Shown in pieces: positions 7,088 to 15,026 of a stretch of 23,668 nucleotides of DNA (positions are counted from its first letter, which is position 1; the number at the start of each line of letters is the position of its first letter). The notes beneath the pieces were generated by a model. That model was not told the DNA's origin. It did no database searches and was given only the letters and a program-made list of their open reading frames with translations. A program made the translations under genes and the position numbers. The stretch is from CAXTEJ01 sp964243295. GTDB lineage: Bacteria; Actinomycetota; Actinomycetes; Actinomycetales; Angustibacteraceae. The stretch covers positions 1 to 23,668 of the forward strand of contig CAXTEJ010000048.1 of NCBI GenBank assembly GCA_964243295.1, given 5' to 3'.

Positions 7088-8548
7088 GTGAGCGACAAGG
7101 AGCGGGCCGTCGTCGAGACGGTGCAGACGGGGTTGTTCATCGGCGGCAGCTGGCGCGAGGCGTCCGGCGGCGGCCGCATCGACGTCGAGGACCCCTCGAC
7201 CGGTGAGGTGCTGGCGTCGGTCGCCGACGCGACCGTCGCCGACGGCACGGCCGCGCTCGACGCAGCCGTTGCGGCACAAGCATCCTGGGCCGCGACACCG
7301 CCGCGCGACCGCGGCGAGATCCTCCGGTCGGCGTTCGAGCTCGTCACCGCCCGCAAGGACGACCTGGCGCTGCTGATGACCCTGGAGATGGGCAAGCCGA
7401 TCGCCGAGTCGCTGGCGGAGATCACCTACGGCGCCGAGTTCTTCCGGTGGTTCGCCGAGGAGGCGGTGCGCATCAGCGGCCGGTGGAGCGTCGCCCCGAA
7501 CGGGGCCACCCGGCTGCTCACGATGCGCCAGCCCGTCGGCCCGTGCCTGATGATCACCCCCTGGAACTTCCCGCTCGCCATGGGCACGCGCAAGATCGGC
7601 CCGGCCATCGCCGCCGGCTGCACGATGGTCGTCAAGCCCGCGTCGCAGACGCCGCTGACGATGCTCGCGCTCGCCCAGCTGCTCACCGAGTGCGGCCTGC
7701 CCGACGGCGTCCTCAACGTCGTCACGACCTCCGCGACGGGCGAGGTGATGGAGCCGATCATCCGCGACCCGCGGCTGCGGAAGCTGACCTTCACCGGCTC
7801 GACGCCGGTCGGCCGGACGCTGGTCGAGCAGTCGGCGCAGGGCCTGCTGCGCACGTCGATGGAGCTGGGTGGCAACGCGCCCTTCCTCGTCTTCGAGGAC
7901 GCCGACCTCGGCAAGGCCGTCGACGGGGCCATGCTCGCCAAGATGCGCAACATCGGGGAGGCCTGCACGGCCGCCAACCGGTTCCTGGTGCACGAGGCCG
8001 TCGCCGAGGAGTTCACCGCCCGGCTGACCGAGCGCATGGCAGGGCTGCGCACCGGCCGCGGCACCGAGGACGGCGTGCAGGTCGGCCCGCTGATCGACGC
8101 CAAGCAGCGCGACAAGGTGGCCGACCTGGTGCAGGACGCCGTCGACCACGGCGCGAAGGTGCTCACCGGCGGCACGCTGCCGCAGGGGCGCGGCTACTTC
8201 TACCCGCCGACCGTGCTCACGCAGGTGCCGCGCGACGCCCGGATCCAGGCCCAGGAGGTCTTCGGCCCGGTCGCGCCCGTCACGACGTTCGGCACCGACG
8301 ACGAGGGCATCGCGCTCGCCAACGACACCGAGTACGGGCTGGTCGCCTACGCCTTCACCGAGGGCCTGTCCCGGGCCCTCCGCGTCGCCGAGCGGCTCGA
8401 GACCGGCATGGTCGCGCTCAACCAGGGCATCATCTCCAACCCCGCCGCACCGTTCGGCGGGGTCAAGGCGAGCGGCTTCGGCCGCGAGGGCGGCGCCGAG
8501 GGCATCAACGAGTACCTCGAGACCAAGTACGTCGGCCTGGCCCTGTGA
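7088..8548 (+). CDS. gabD: Succinate-semialdehyde dehydrogenase (GabD)
   Basis: A 486-residue aldehyde dehydrogenase that would oxidise succinate semialdehyde to succinate with NAD(P)+. Visible residues are N160 in TPWNFPLAM (oxyanion hole), K183 in VVKPASQTPL (cofactor), FTGSTPVG (Rossmann loop), the general base E259 in MELGGNAPFLVF and the nucleophile C293 in IGEACTAANRF. These surrounding sequences are those of the GabD branch. The start is GTG 7088 with GAGGGAG just upstream (7076-7082). The gene lies beside divergent gabT, which makes its substrate, so a GABA-utilisation role is likely. Its stop overlaps the dxr start by four bases, an unusual link to isoprenoid synthesis. NADP+ preference cannot be judged. 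Confidence 0.93.
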   Translation: MSDKERAVVETVQTGLFIGGSWREASGGGRIDVEDPSTGEVLASVADATVADGTAALDAAVAAQASWAATPPRDRGEILRSAFELVTARKDDLALLMTLEMGKPIAESLAEITYGAEFFRWFAEEAVRISGRWSVAPNGATRLLTMRQPVGPCLMITPWNFPLAMGTRKIGPAIAAGCTMVVKPASQTPLTMLALAQLLTECGLPDGVLNVVTTSATGEVMEPIIRDPRLRKLTFTGSTPVGRTLVEQSAQGLLRTSMELGGNAPFLVFEDADLGKAVDGAMLAKMRNIGEACTAANRFLVHEAVAEEFTARLTERMAGLRTGRGTEDGVQVGPLIDAKQRDKVADLVQDAVDHGAKVLTGGTLPQGRGYFYPPTVLTQVPRDARIQAQEVFGPVAPVTTFGTDDEGIALANDTEYGLVAYAFTEGLSRALRVAERLETGMVALNQGIISNPAAPFGGVKASGFGREGGAEGINEYLETKYVGLAL

Positions 8549-9765
8549 GCGCTCCGGCGCACCAGCTCGACCGGACGGCGACCGCCGGCCGCCCGCCCCA
8601 CCGGCGCGTCACGCTGCTCGGCAGCACCGGCTCGGTCGGCACCCAGGCCGTCGACGTCATCACCCGCAACCCCGACCGCTTCGGCGTCGTCGGTCTCGCG
8701 GCGGGCGGCTCCGACCTGCCGCTGCTGGCGCGGCAGGCGGTCGCGCTGGGCGCCCTGGTGGTCGCCGTCCCACAGCCGGACGCCGGGCCGCGCCTCACGC
8801 ACGAGCTCGCCGAGGCGGCCGGCTCGCGCGCGGCCCTCCCGAAGGTGGTCACCGGGCCCGACGCCGTGGCCGAGGTCGCCGCCATGGACGCTGACGTCGT
8901 CCTCAACGCGGTGACGGGGTCGATCGGGCTCGCGCCGACGCTCGCGGCGCTGCAGGCCGGGCGCACGCTGGCGCTCGCCAACAAGGAGTCGCTGATCGTC
9001 GGCGGTCCGCTGGTCAAGGAGCTGGCGGCGCCCGACCAGATCGTCCCGGTCGACTCCGAGCACTCGGCGCTCGCGCAGTGCCTGCGCGGCGGCCGGTCCG
9101 AGGAGGTGCGCCGGCTGGTCGTGACCGCGAGCGGCGGGCCGTTCCGCGGCCGGCGCCGCGACGAGCTGCACGACGTCACGCCTCGCGAGGCCCTCGCGCA
9201 CCCGACCTGGCACATGGGCCCGATGGTCACGACGAACTCGGCGACGCTGGTGAACAAGGGCCTCGAGGTCATCGAGGCCCACCTGCTGTTCGACATCGGC
9301 TTCGACCGCATCGACGTCGTCGTGCACCCGCAGTCGATCGTGCACTCGATGGTCGAGTTCACCGACGGCTCGACGCTGGCCCAGTGCTCGCCGCCCGACA
9401 TGCGGCTGCCCATCGCGCTCGGCCTCGGCTGGCCCGACCGCGTGGCCGGCGCCGGCCGCGGCCTGGACTGGACCACGGCCAGCACCTGGACGTTCGAGCC
9501 GCTGGACGACGAGGCGTTCCCCGCCGTCGCCCTCGCGCGCCGCGTCGGGACGGCCGGGTCGACGTACCCGGCGGTGTTCAACGCCGCGAACGAGGAGTGC
9601 GTGCACGCGTTCCACGCCGGGCTCATCAGGTTCACCGACATCGTGCCGACGGTGGCCCGCGTGGTCGACGAGCACGAGGCCCCGTCGCAGGCGCTCACCC
9701 TGTCGGGCGTGCTCCGGGCCGAGGCGTGGGCCCGCCGCAGGGCGCGTGCGATCCTGGACCGGTGA
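8545..9765 (+). CDS. dxr: 1-Deoxy-D-xylulose 5-phosphate reductoisomerase (Dxr/IspC)
   Basis: A 406-residue enzyme of the MEP isoprenoid pathway: it rearranges and reduces DXP to 2-C-methyl-D-erythritol 4-phosphate using NADPH and a divalent metal, and it is the target of fosmidomycin. The NADPH loop GSTGSVG is at 26-32; LANKESLIVGG follows. The metal ligands are D170 and E172 in VDSEHSA and E241 in NKGLEVIEAH, corresponding to D150, E152 and E231 of E. coli. TASGGPFR and HPTWHMGPMVTTNSATL form the substrate site. GTG 8545 overlaps the gabD stop (GTGA), and the dxr stop overlaps the next gene in the same way. About 20 residues precede the core and are variable. Confidence 0.96.
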   Translation: MSAPAHQLDRTATAGRPPHRRVTLLGSTGSVGTQAVDVITRNPDRFGVVGLAAGGSDLPLLARQAVALGALVVAVPQPDAGPRLTHELAEAAGSRAALPKVVTGPDAVAEVAAMDADVVLNAVTGSIGLAPTLAALQAGRTLALANKESLIVGGPLVKELAAPDQIVPVDSEHSALAQCLRGGRSEEVRRLVVTASGGPFRGRRRDELHDVTPREALAHPTWHMGPMVTTNSATLVNKGLEVIEAHLLFDIGFDRIDVVVHPQSIVHSMVEFTDGSTLAQCSPPDMRLPIALGLGWPDRVAGAGRGLDWTTASTWTFEPLDDEAFPAVALARRVGTAGSTYPAVFNAANEECVHAFHAGLIRFTDIVPTVARVVDEHEAPSQALTLSGVLRAEAWARRRARAILDR

Positions 9766-11168
9766 GCAGCCTCTTCTACCTGCTGGGCGTCCTCGTGGTC
9801 GTCGTCGGGGTGGCGCTGTCGATCGCCCTGCACGAGATCGGCCACCTGGTGCCGGCCAAGCGGTTCGGCGTCAAGGTCACCCAGTACATGGTCGGGTTCG
9901 GCCCGACGCTGTGGTCGCGCACGCGCGGTGAGACCGAGTACGGCGTCAAGGCGATCCCGCTCGGCGGTTACATCAGGATGATCGGCATGTTCCCGCCCAA
10001 GCCCGGCGAGGACCCGCGGTTCGTCCGCGCCAGCTCGACCGGCCGGATGGGACTGATCGTCGACCAGGCGGTGCAGGCGCGCGACGCCCGTCGACAGCCC
10101 GCGCGCCCGGGCCTGGCCGCGCAGGCGCGTGAGCAGTCACTGCAGGAGATCCAGCCCGGCGACGAGGACCGCGTCTTCTACAAGCTGAGCGTGCCGCGCA
10201 AGGTCGTCATCATGCTGGGCGGCCCGACCATGAACCTCGTCATCGCCGCCGTGCTGCTCACCGTCATCGTCACCGGCTTCGGGACCGCGCAGACCACCGC
10301 CCGGCTGTCGTCGGTGTCGCAGTGCGTGCTGCCGGTCGACGCCGCCGCCACCGCCACGTGCCCGCCGGCTGCCACGCCCGCCCCCGCGGCCGCAGCCGGC
10401 CTGCGTCCCGGCGACACCATCACCTCCTACGACGGCAGGGCCGTCAGGTCATGGGACGACGTGCGCCTGGCCATCCGCGCCGGTGGCGACCGCGCCGTCT
10501 CGATCGGCGTCCGATCCGCGGACGGCGTCAGCCGCACCGTGCAGGTCACCCCGGTCGTGACCGCCCGGCCCCGCGTGGACGACGAGGGCCAGGTCGTCAC
10601 GGACGCCTCGGGGAAGGCGCTGACCGACCAGGTCGGCTTCCTCGGCGTCAGCCCGTCGACCGCGCTGGTGCCGCAGCCGGTGACCGCGGTGCCCGGCGTG
10701 CTGTGGGACGGGCTCACGGCCACCGCCGGCGTCGTGCTGCGCATCCCGCAGAAGATGGTGGGCGTCGTCCAGGCGGCGTTCGGGTCGGGCGAGCGTGACC
10801 CCAACGGCCCGGTCAGCGTCGTGGGCGTCGGCCGGTTCGCCGGCGAGGTCGCGAGCACCGAGGCCGCCGACGGCTACGGCAACCGCGAGCGCGCGGCCGA
10901 CCTGCTCTCACTGGTCGCTTCGCTCAACCTGGCGCTGTTCGTCTTCAACCTGATCCCGCTGCTGCCGCTGGACGGCGGACATGTGGCCGGCGCCCTGTGG
11001 GAGGGCCTGCGCCGCACCGTCGCGCGCCTGCGCAAGCGGGCCGACCCCGGCCCGGCCGACGTCGCGCGGCTGCTGCCCGTCGCCTACGCCGTGAGCTCGG
11101 CGCTGCTCGTCATGTCGGTGCTGCTGATCTACGCCGACATCGTCAAGCCCATCCGGCTCGGCGGCTGA
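9762..11168 (+). CDS. rip1: Site-2 intramembrane zinc metalloprotease (Rip1/RseP)
   Basis: A 468-residue membrane protease of the S2P family, which cleaves anti-sigma factors and other membrane proteins within the bilayer. The zinc motif H24-E-I-G-H28 lies in the first transmembrane helix and the third ligand motif L403-D404-G-G-H in the C-terminal helix. A second hydrophobic helix is near VVIMLGGPTMNLVIAAVLLTVIV. A PDZ domain (about residues 205-275, AAGLRPGDTITSYDGRAV) follows, preceded by an alanine/proline-rich linker with two cysteines. The last helix is near the C-terminus. GTG 9762 overlaps the dxr stop by four bases. The dxr-rip1-ispG order matches Rv2870c-Rv2868c of M. tuberculosis, where Rip1 is the named homologue. 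Substrates are unknown here. Confidence 0.94.
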   Translation: MSSLFYLLGVLVVVVGVALSIALHEIGHLVPAKRFGVKVTQYMVGFGPTLWSRTRGETEYGVKAIPLGGYIRMIGMFPPKPGEDPRFVRASSTGRMGLIVDQAVQARDARRQPARPGLAAQAREQSLQEIQPGDEDRVFYKLSVPRKVVIMLGGPTMNLVIAAVLLTVIVTGFGTAQTTARLSSVSQCVLPVDAAATATCPPAATPAPAAAAGLRPGDTITSYDGRAVRSWDDVRLAIRAGGDRAVSIGVRSADGVSRTVQVTPVVTARPRVDDEGQVVTDASGKALTDQVGFLGVSPSTALVPQPVTAVPGVLWDGLTATAGVVLRIPQKMVGVVQAAFGSGERDPNGPVSVVGVGRFAGEVASTEAADGYGNRERAADLLSLVASLNLALFVFNLIPLLPLDGGHVAGALWEGLRRTVARLRKRADPGPADVARLLPVAYAVSSALLVMSVLLIYADIVKPIRLGG

Positions 11169-11172
11169 GCGC

Positions 11173-11600
11173 GTGGGGCTGCGGCCCGCCCTGCCGCTCA
11201 CCACGGCGTGGCTGGTGCTGCGCACGATGGGCAGGCCGACGTCGACGCGCTGCTCGGCTACCGCGGCCGCGAGGACGTCTGCCGCTACCTGACGTTCGAG
11301 CCCCCGTGAGCAGGTGCTCGAGTGGCTCAGCGGCCCCATGGCGCGCACCGAGCTCACGGACGCCGGGCAGGCGCTGACCTCGGGGTCGTCGAGGCGGCGA
11401 GCGGGTCGGCTGGTCGGGGACGTCGTCCTGTTCTGGCACAGCGTCGAGCACCGTGCCGGCGAGCTCGGCTACGTGCTGCACCCGGACGTCGTGGGGCGTG
11501 GCTACGCGGCCGAGGCCTGCCGCGTCGTCCTCGACCTCGCGTTCGGCGAGCCCGGCCGGGTCGTCGCGCGCCTCGACGCCCGCGACGCCTGGCGCCTCCG
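11173..11600 (+). pseudogene. Broken GNAT (RimJ/RimL-type) acetyltransferase gene
   Basis: Fragments of one acetyltransferase can be read in changing frames. First comes LTTAWLVLRTMG from about 11173, then DVDALLGYRGREDVCRYLTFEPP in a second frame (11238 to a TGA at 11307-11309), then EQVLEWLSGPMARTELTDAGQALT back in the first frame (from 11308). A local compensating shift lies near 11380-11405, followed by GRLVGDVVLFWHS, ELGYVLHPDVVGRGYAAEA (acetyl-CoA loop) and VVARLDAR. After about 11590 the family sequence stops, so the last 35-40 residues are missing. The order and spacing of the pieces fit a RimJ/RimL-type N-acetyltransferase. At least two uncompensated frameshifts plus loss of the end make it non-functional, barring sequencing error. 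Confidence 0.8.
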
Positions 11601-11916
11601 TGTGATCGGTAGGCCGGACGCCGGCGCCCTCCGGCCCGCTGTCGCAAGCCCCCTTGACGCGGGCCTGCGGGCGCCGACGTCCGGCCACGTCCTGGCGGCC
11701 CCGTCCGTCGACGCCACCACCCTCGTCGTGATCGTGCGATTCCGGCTCGTCCCCGCCGTCCGGGTCCCGGCTCGGCTGCCTCGTCGTGTTCGTGCGATCC
11801 AGGCTCGGCCCTGCGCGGGATGGGCATCGGGTGCGCGTCGCGACGGGATGCGCGTGGCGGCGTGGACGCGCTCGCGGCGGGGGCGTCGGCGGTCTCGTCG
11901 GAGCGGGAGGATACTG
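11601..11916. other. Gene-free region upstream of ispG with imperfect repeats
   Basis: About 315 bp between the acetyltransferase remnant and ispG with no convincing gene. It contains an imperfect 58-bp-period repeat: CTCGTCGTGATCGTGCGATT at 11722 resembles CTCGTCGTGTTCGTGCGATC at 11780, and similarity continues for about 28 bp. It also holds a TGGGCATCGGGT-containing block at 11821 that resembles one at 1450. One reading frame stays open from 11314 through the ispG stop, which could mislead start calling. A GATACT box (11910-11915) near ispG is a possible -10. Confidence 0.6.
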
Positions 11917-13080
11917 GTGACCATGAGCGTCTCCCTGGGTCTGCCGGCTCTGCCCCCTCCGGTGCTCGCCCCGCGCCGGCGCACCCGCGCCATCAAGGTC
12001 GGATCGGTGACGGTCGGCGGTGACGCTCCGGTGAGCGTGCAGTCGATGTGCACGACGCCGACGACCGACATCAACGCCACGCTGCAGCAGATCGCGGCGC
12101 TGACCGCGACCGGCTGCGACATCGTGCGCGTGGCCTGCCCGAGCCAGGACGACGCCGACGCGCTGCCCGCGATCGCCAAGAAGTCGCAGATCCCGGTGAT
12201 CGCCGACATCCACTTCCAGCCCAAGTACGTCTTCGCCGCGATCGACGCCGGCTGCGCCGCCGTCCGCGTCAACCCCGGCAACATCCGCAAGTTCGACGAC
12301 CAGGTCAAGCAGATCGCGGACGCCGCGCGTGCCGCCGGCGTCTCGATCCGCATCGGCGTCAACGCCGGCTCGCTCGACCCGCGGCTGATGGCCAAGTACG
12401 GCAAGGCGACGCCCGAGGCGCTCGTCGAGTCGGCCGTGTGGGAGGCGTCGCTGTTCGAGGAGCACGACTTCCACGACTTCAAGATCTCGGTCAAGCACAA
12501 CGACCCGGTCATCATGGTGCGCGCCTACGAGCTGCTGTCCGAGCGCGGCGACTGGCCGCTGCACCTCGGCGTCACCGAGGCCGGCCCCGCCTTCCAGGGC
12601 ACCATCAAGTCGGCGACCGCCTTCGGCGCGCTGCTCAGCAAGGGCATCGGCGACACGATCCGCGTCTCGCTGTCCGCCCCGCCGGTCGAGGAGGTCAAGG
12701 TCGGCATCCAGATCCTGCAGTCGCTCAACCTGCGCCCGCGTCGGCTCGAGATCGTCTCCTGCCCGTCCTGCGGCCGCGCCCAGGTCGACGTCTACAAGCT
12801 GGCCGACGAGGTGACCGCCGGCCTCGAGGGGCTCACCGTCCCGCTGCGGGTCGCGGTCATGGGCTGCGTCGTCAACGGCCCGGGCGAGGCGCGCGAGGCC
12901 GACCTCGGCGTGGCGTCCGGCAACGGCAAGGGGCAGATCTTCGTCCGCGGCGAGGTCATCAAGACCGTGCCGGAGAAGGACATCGTCGAGACGCTCATCG
13001 AGGAGGCCATGCGCCTCGCCGAGCAGATGGAGGACGAGGGCGTCACCTCCGGCGCCCCGTCGGTCAGCGTCTCCGGCTGA
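11917..13080 (+). CDS. ispG: 4-Hydroxy-3-methylbut-2-enyl-diphosphate synthase (IspG/GcpE)
   Basis: A 387-residue iron-sulfur enzyme that reduces methylerythritol cyclodiphosphate to HMBPP, the penultimate MEP-pathway step. The [4Fe-4S] ligands are C282 and C285 in SCPSCGRAQVDVY and C317 in MGCVVNGPGEA, with E324 nearby. The TIM-barrel part carries VQSMCTTPTTD, VIADIHFQP and AVRVNPGNI. The whole reads closely like M. tuberculosis GcpE. Start choice: GTG 11917 has GGGAGG (11905-11910) at 6-nt spacing. ATG 11923, two codons later, matches the mycobacterial protein length exactly and lies 7 nt after a GATACT box, so a leaderless start there is a fair alternative. The gene is separated from rip1 by the broken acetyltransferase. 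Confidence 0.96.
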   Translation: MTMSVSLGLPALPPPVLAPRRRTRAIKVGSVTVGGDAPVSVQSMCTTPTTDINATLQQIAALTATGCDIVRVACPSQDDADALPAIAKKSQIPVIADIHFQPKYVFAAIDAGCAAVRVNPGNIRKFDDQVKQIADAARAAGVSIRIGVNAGSLDPRLMAKYGKATPEALVESAVWEASLFEEHDFHDFKISVKHNDPVIMVRAYELLSERGDWPLHLGVTEAGPAFQGTIKSATAFGALLSKGIGDTIRVSLSAPPVEEVKVGIQILQSLNLRPRRLEIVSCPSCGRAQVDVYKLADEVTAGLEGLTVPLRVAVMGCVVNGPGEAREADLGVASGNGKGQIFVRGEVIKTVPEKDIVETLIEEAMRLAEQMEDEGVTSGAPSVSVSG

Positions 13081-13085
13081 CCCGG

Positions 13086-13111
13086 CAGCCCTCGACAGCC
13101 CTCGACAGCCC
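13086..13111. repeat. 10-bp short tandem repeat after ispG
   Basis: CAGCCCTCGA occurs twice followed by a partial third copy (CAGCCC), directly after the ispG stop. GGCTG (13075-13079) can pair with any of the CAGCC copies, giving several alternative short hairpins. No T-run follows, so a terminator is not shown. Confidence 0.6.
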
Positions 13112-13136
13112 AGCGAACCCCCGGCAGGCTGAGCCC

Positions 13137-13985
13137 GTGCTGCGCACCGCGACCTCAATGCGCACCCTGGAGCGCCAGGACCGTGACGCCGTCCTCGCCC
13201 TGTGCGAGCTCGACCCGGTCGCGTCGGTGATGCTCGCCGAGCGCGTGCAGCGTGCGGGCAGCGAGCCGCTGCGCCTCGGTGGCGAGATCTGGGGCTTCAG
13301 CGAGCACGGCCGGCTGCAGTCGGTGTGCTGGGCCGGCGCCAACCTCGTGCCCGTCAACGTGTCCAGCACCGCCGCCCTCGACGCCTTCGCCAGCCGCGCC
13401 CGCCGCGGCGGGGCCACGTTCTCGTCGGTGTTCGGCCCGGCCGAGGCCGTGCTCGGCCTGTGGCAGCGGCTGCAGGGCTACGGCTGGCGCGCCCGCCAGG
13501 TGCGGCCGGACCAGCCGCTGTGCGCGATCAGCGCGCCGTCCTCGGTGGCTGCCGATCCGCAGGTGCACCGCGGGACGCCGGACGACCTGTCAGCGGTGCT
13601 TCCGGCGTCCATCGCGATGTTCACCGAGGAGGTCGGCTACTCGCCGGTGAGCGGGGACGGCGGGTCGTACCGCCGCCGGGTCGCCGAGCTGCTGCGCGAG
13701 GGCCGCACCTACCTGCGGCGCGGCGCCGACGGCCAGGTGATCTTCAAGGCCGACCTCGGGTCGGTCAGCTCGTCGGTCGCCCAGGTGCACGGCGTCTGGA
13801 TCGACCCGCGCTACCGCGGCCGGGGCCTGGCCGCCCCCGCCATGTCGGCCGTGGTCGCCGCCGCCCTGCGCGAGCACGCGCCGGTCGTGTCGTTGTACGT
13901 CAACGACTACAACCACCGGGCGCTCGCCGCCTACCGCCGGGTGGGCTTCGAGCAGGTCGGCACCTTCGCCACCGTGCTGCTGTAG
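13137..13985 (+). CDS. DUF4081-GNAT family N-acetyltransferase (Rv2867c-like)
   Basis: A 282-residue protein with an N-terminal DUF4081-type domain (about residues 10-135, including LGGEIWGFSEHGRLQSVCWAGANLVPV) and a C-terminal GNAT domain (about 145-282). The acetyl-CoA loop is DPRYRGRGLAAPAM, followed by LYVNDYNHRALAAYRRVGFE, the usual GNAT tail. In M. tuberculosis a GNAT gene, Rv2867c, also follows gcpE, so this position is conserved. The GTG 13137 start has only a weak ribosome site (AGG); ATG 13158, seven codons in, is an alternative. Co-transcription with ispG across the 56-bp gap is likely. The acceptor molecule is unknown. Confidence 0.88.
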   Translation: MLRTATSMRTLERQDRDAVLALCELDPVASVMLAERVQRAGSEPLRLGGEIWGFSEHGRLQSVCWAGANLVPVNVSSTAALDAFASRARRGGATFSSVFGPAEAVLGLWQRLQGYGWRARQVRPDQPLCAISAPSSVAADPQVHRGTPDDLSAVLPASIAMFTEEVGYSPVSGDGGSYRRRVAELLREGRTYLRRGADGQVIFKADLGSVSSSVAQVHGVWIDPRYRGRGLAAPAMSAVVAAALREHAPVVSLYVNDYNHRALAAYRRVGFEQVGTFATVLL

Positions 13986-14041
13986 CGCCGGCGCGGTTGC
14001 GGACGACGTTCTCCGCGACGCTCGCGGCGCTGTTCACGCCC

Positions 14042-14135
14042 GGCCGCCACGCCGGCGGGCAGAAGTCGCCTGAGGAGTCGCCGCTGAGCGGAAAGGTGGG
14101 CGTGGGCCTCACCTCTGCCCGCCGGTCTGGCGGGT
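14042..14135. repeat. REPIN-like element E1: inverted pair of hairpin 26-mers
   Basis: The left 26-mer (14042-14067) contains CCGCC-ACGCC-GGCGG followed by GCAGAAGTC. The right one (14110-14135) is the same motif in reverse orientation, matching 20 of 26 bases, with a stronger CCCGCC/GGCGGG stem. They are separated by 42 bp of unrelated sequence. The right half runs into the 3' end of the DUF559-like gene and supplies its last codons. The left 26-mer matches the left half of element E2 at 25 of 26 bases. Confidence 0.8.
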
Positions 14136-14978
14136 CAGGACTGCCGAACGCACCATCTGCGCCACCCACTCGGGCTGGCCGAGCACCTGCTCCCACGCGA
14201 AACGCAGCACGAGCCAGCCTCGCACCACGAGCTCGTCGTAACGCTCGCAGTCGTGCACGAGCGCGGAGCGGTGGCCGTGGTGCTCGAAGCTGTCGGCCTC
14301 CAGCACGATCCGCAGCGAGCGGTGCCCGAGGTCGACCCGCGCGCGGAAGCCGTCGTCGCTGATCAGCAGCTGCGGCTCGAAGCCGGGGATGCCGGCGCTG
14401 AGGACGATGGCGCGAAGGAGCGACTCGAGGGCGCTCGCCGCCCTGCCGTCGGCGTCCTCGGCGACGCGCACGATGCGGCCGCGACCGGCCCCCCGCAGAC
14501 CCCTGGCGGCGGACCTCAGCTCGTCCACCCCGACGAGCCCGGTTCGCAGCGCCGAGTCGGCCACGGCCAGCGCCTCACCTCGAGGCAGGGTGCGTGCGCA
14601 GTCGAGGATCGTGCGAAGGGGACTGGTCACCTGCCCGCAGACCTCGGGCGCCCGCAGGTCGGCCCAGTGCAGGGCGACGCCGGCGGCTCGCATCCGGTGC
14701 CTGTGGCGGGCGACGGTGACGTGCGGTTGCAGCGGCTTCACGGCCACCGCGAGTCGCCAGTGCTGCGCCGCGCTGGCGTGCGAGACGACACCGCCGAGTC
14801 GAGTGGCGGTGACGAACGGGTCGGGGGCGCCTGACAGGGCGTACCGGCCCCTGGCCAGACGCACGACGTCGCCCCGCTCCACCGCGCTGCGGAGCTGGGG
14901 TCGTCCCGTCAGCTCGACCAGCTCGGAGCACCGTGCGCTGCCGCCCAGGTGCTGCAGCGCCTCAACCGGTGACAGCAC
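14109..14978 (-). CDS. AbiEi-like N-terminal domain fused to DUF559 (Vsr-like nuclease fold)
   Basis: A 289-residue protein of a type common and highly variable in actinobacteria. Residues 1-60 (EALQHLGGSARCSELVELTG, then VVRLARGRYAL) resemble the winged-helix domain of AbiEi-type antitoxins. The middle (PLRTILDCARTLP, EALAVADSALR) is typical of the same group. The C-terminal 90 residues form a DUF559/Vsr-like endonuclease fold: FRARVDLGHRSLRIVLEADSFEHHG supplies the candidate Asp and Glu metal ligands, followed by RYDELVVRGWLVLRFAWEQV. The GTG 14978 start has no good ribosome site; CACTCT lies 6 nt before it. Both flanks carry the REPIN-like elements. No AbiEii-type toxin gene is adjacent, so a classical toxin-antitoxin role is not shown; defence or DNA repair are both open. 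Confidence 0.82.
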   Translation of the reverse strand: MLSPVEALQHLGGSARCSELVELTGRPQLRSAVERGDVVRLARGRYALSGAPDPFVTATRLGGVVSHASAAQHWRLAVAVKPLQPHVTVARHRHRMRAAGVALHWADLRAPEVCGQVTSPLRTILDCARTLPRGEALAVADSALRTGLVGVDELRSAARGLRGAGRGRIVRVAEDADGRAASALESLLRAIVLSAGIPGFEPQLLISDDGFRARVDLGHRSLRIVLEADSFEHHGHRSALVHDCERYDELVVRGWLVLRFAWEQVLGQPEWVAQMVRSAVLTRQTGGQR

Positions 14979-15026
14979 CGCCCTAGAGTGTCGATGTCCG
15001 CCTCCGGGCGTCGGTGGCCGTCCACA

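Noticed and set aside
11314..11916. A 200-residue N-terminal extension of IspG
   Set aside because: The extra residues read as the end of an acetyltransferase followed by non-conserved sequence, while IspG proteins such as mycobacterial GcpE begin at the position of 11917-11923, where a ribosome site and a -10-like box are found.
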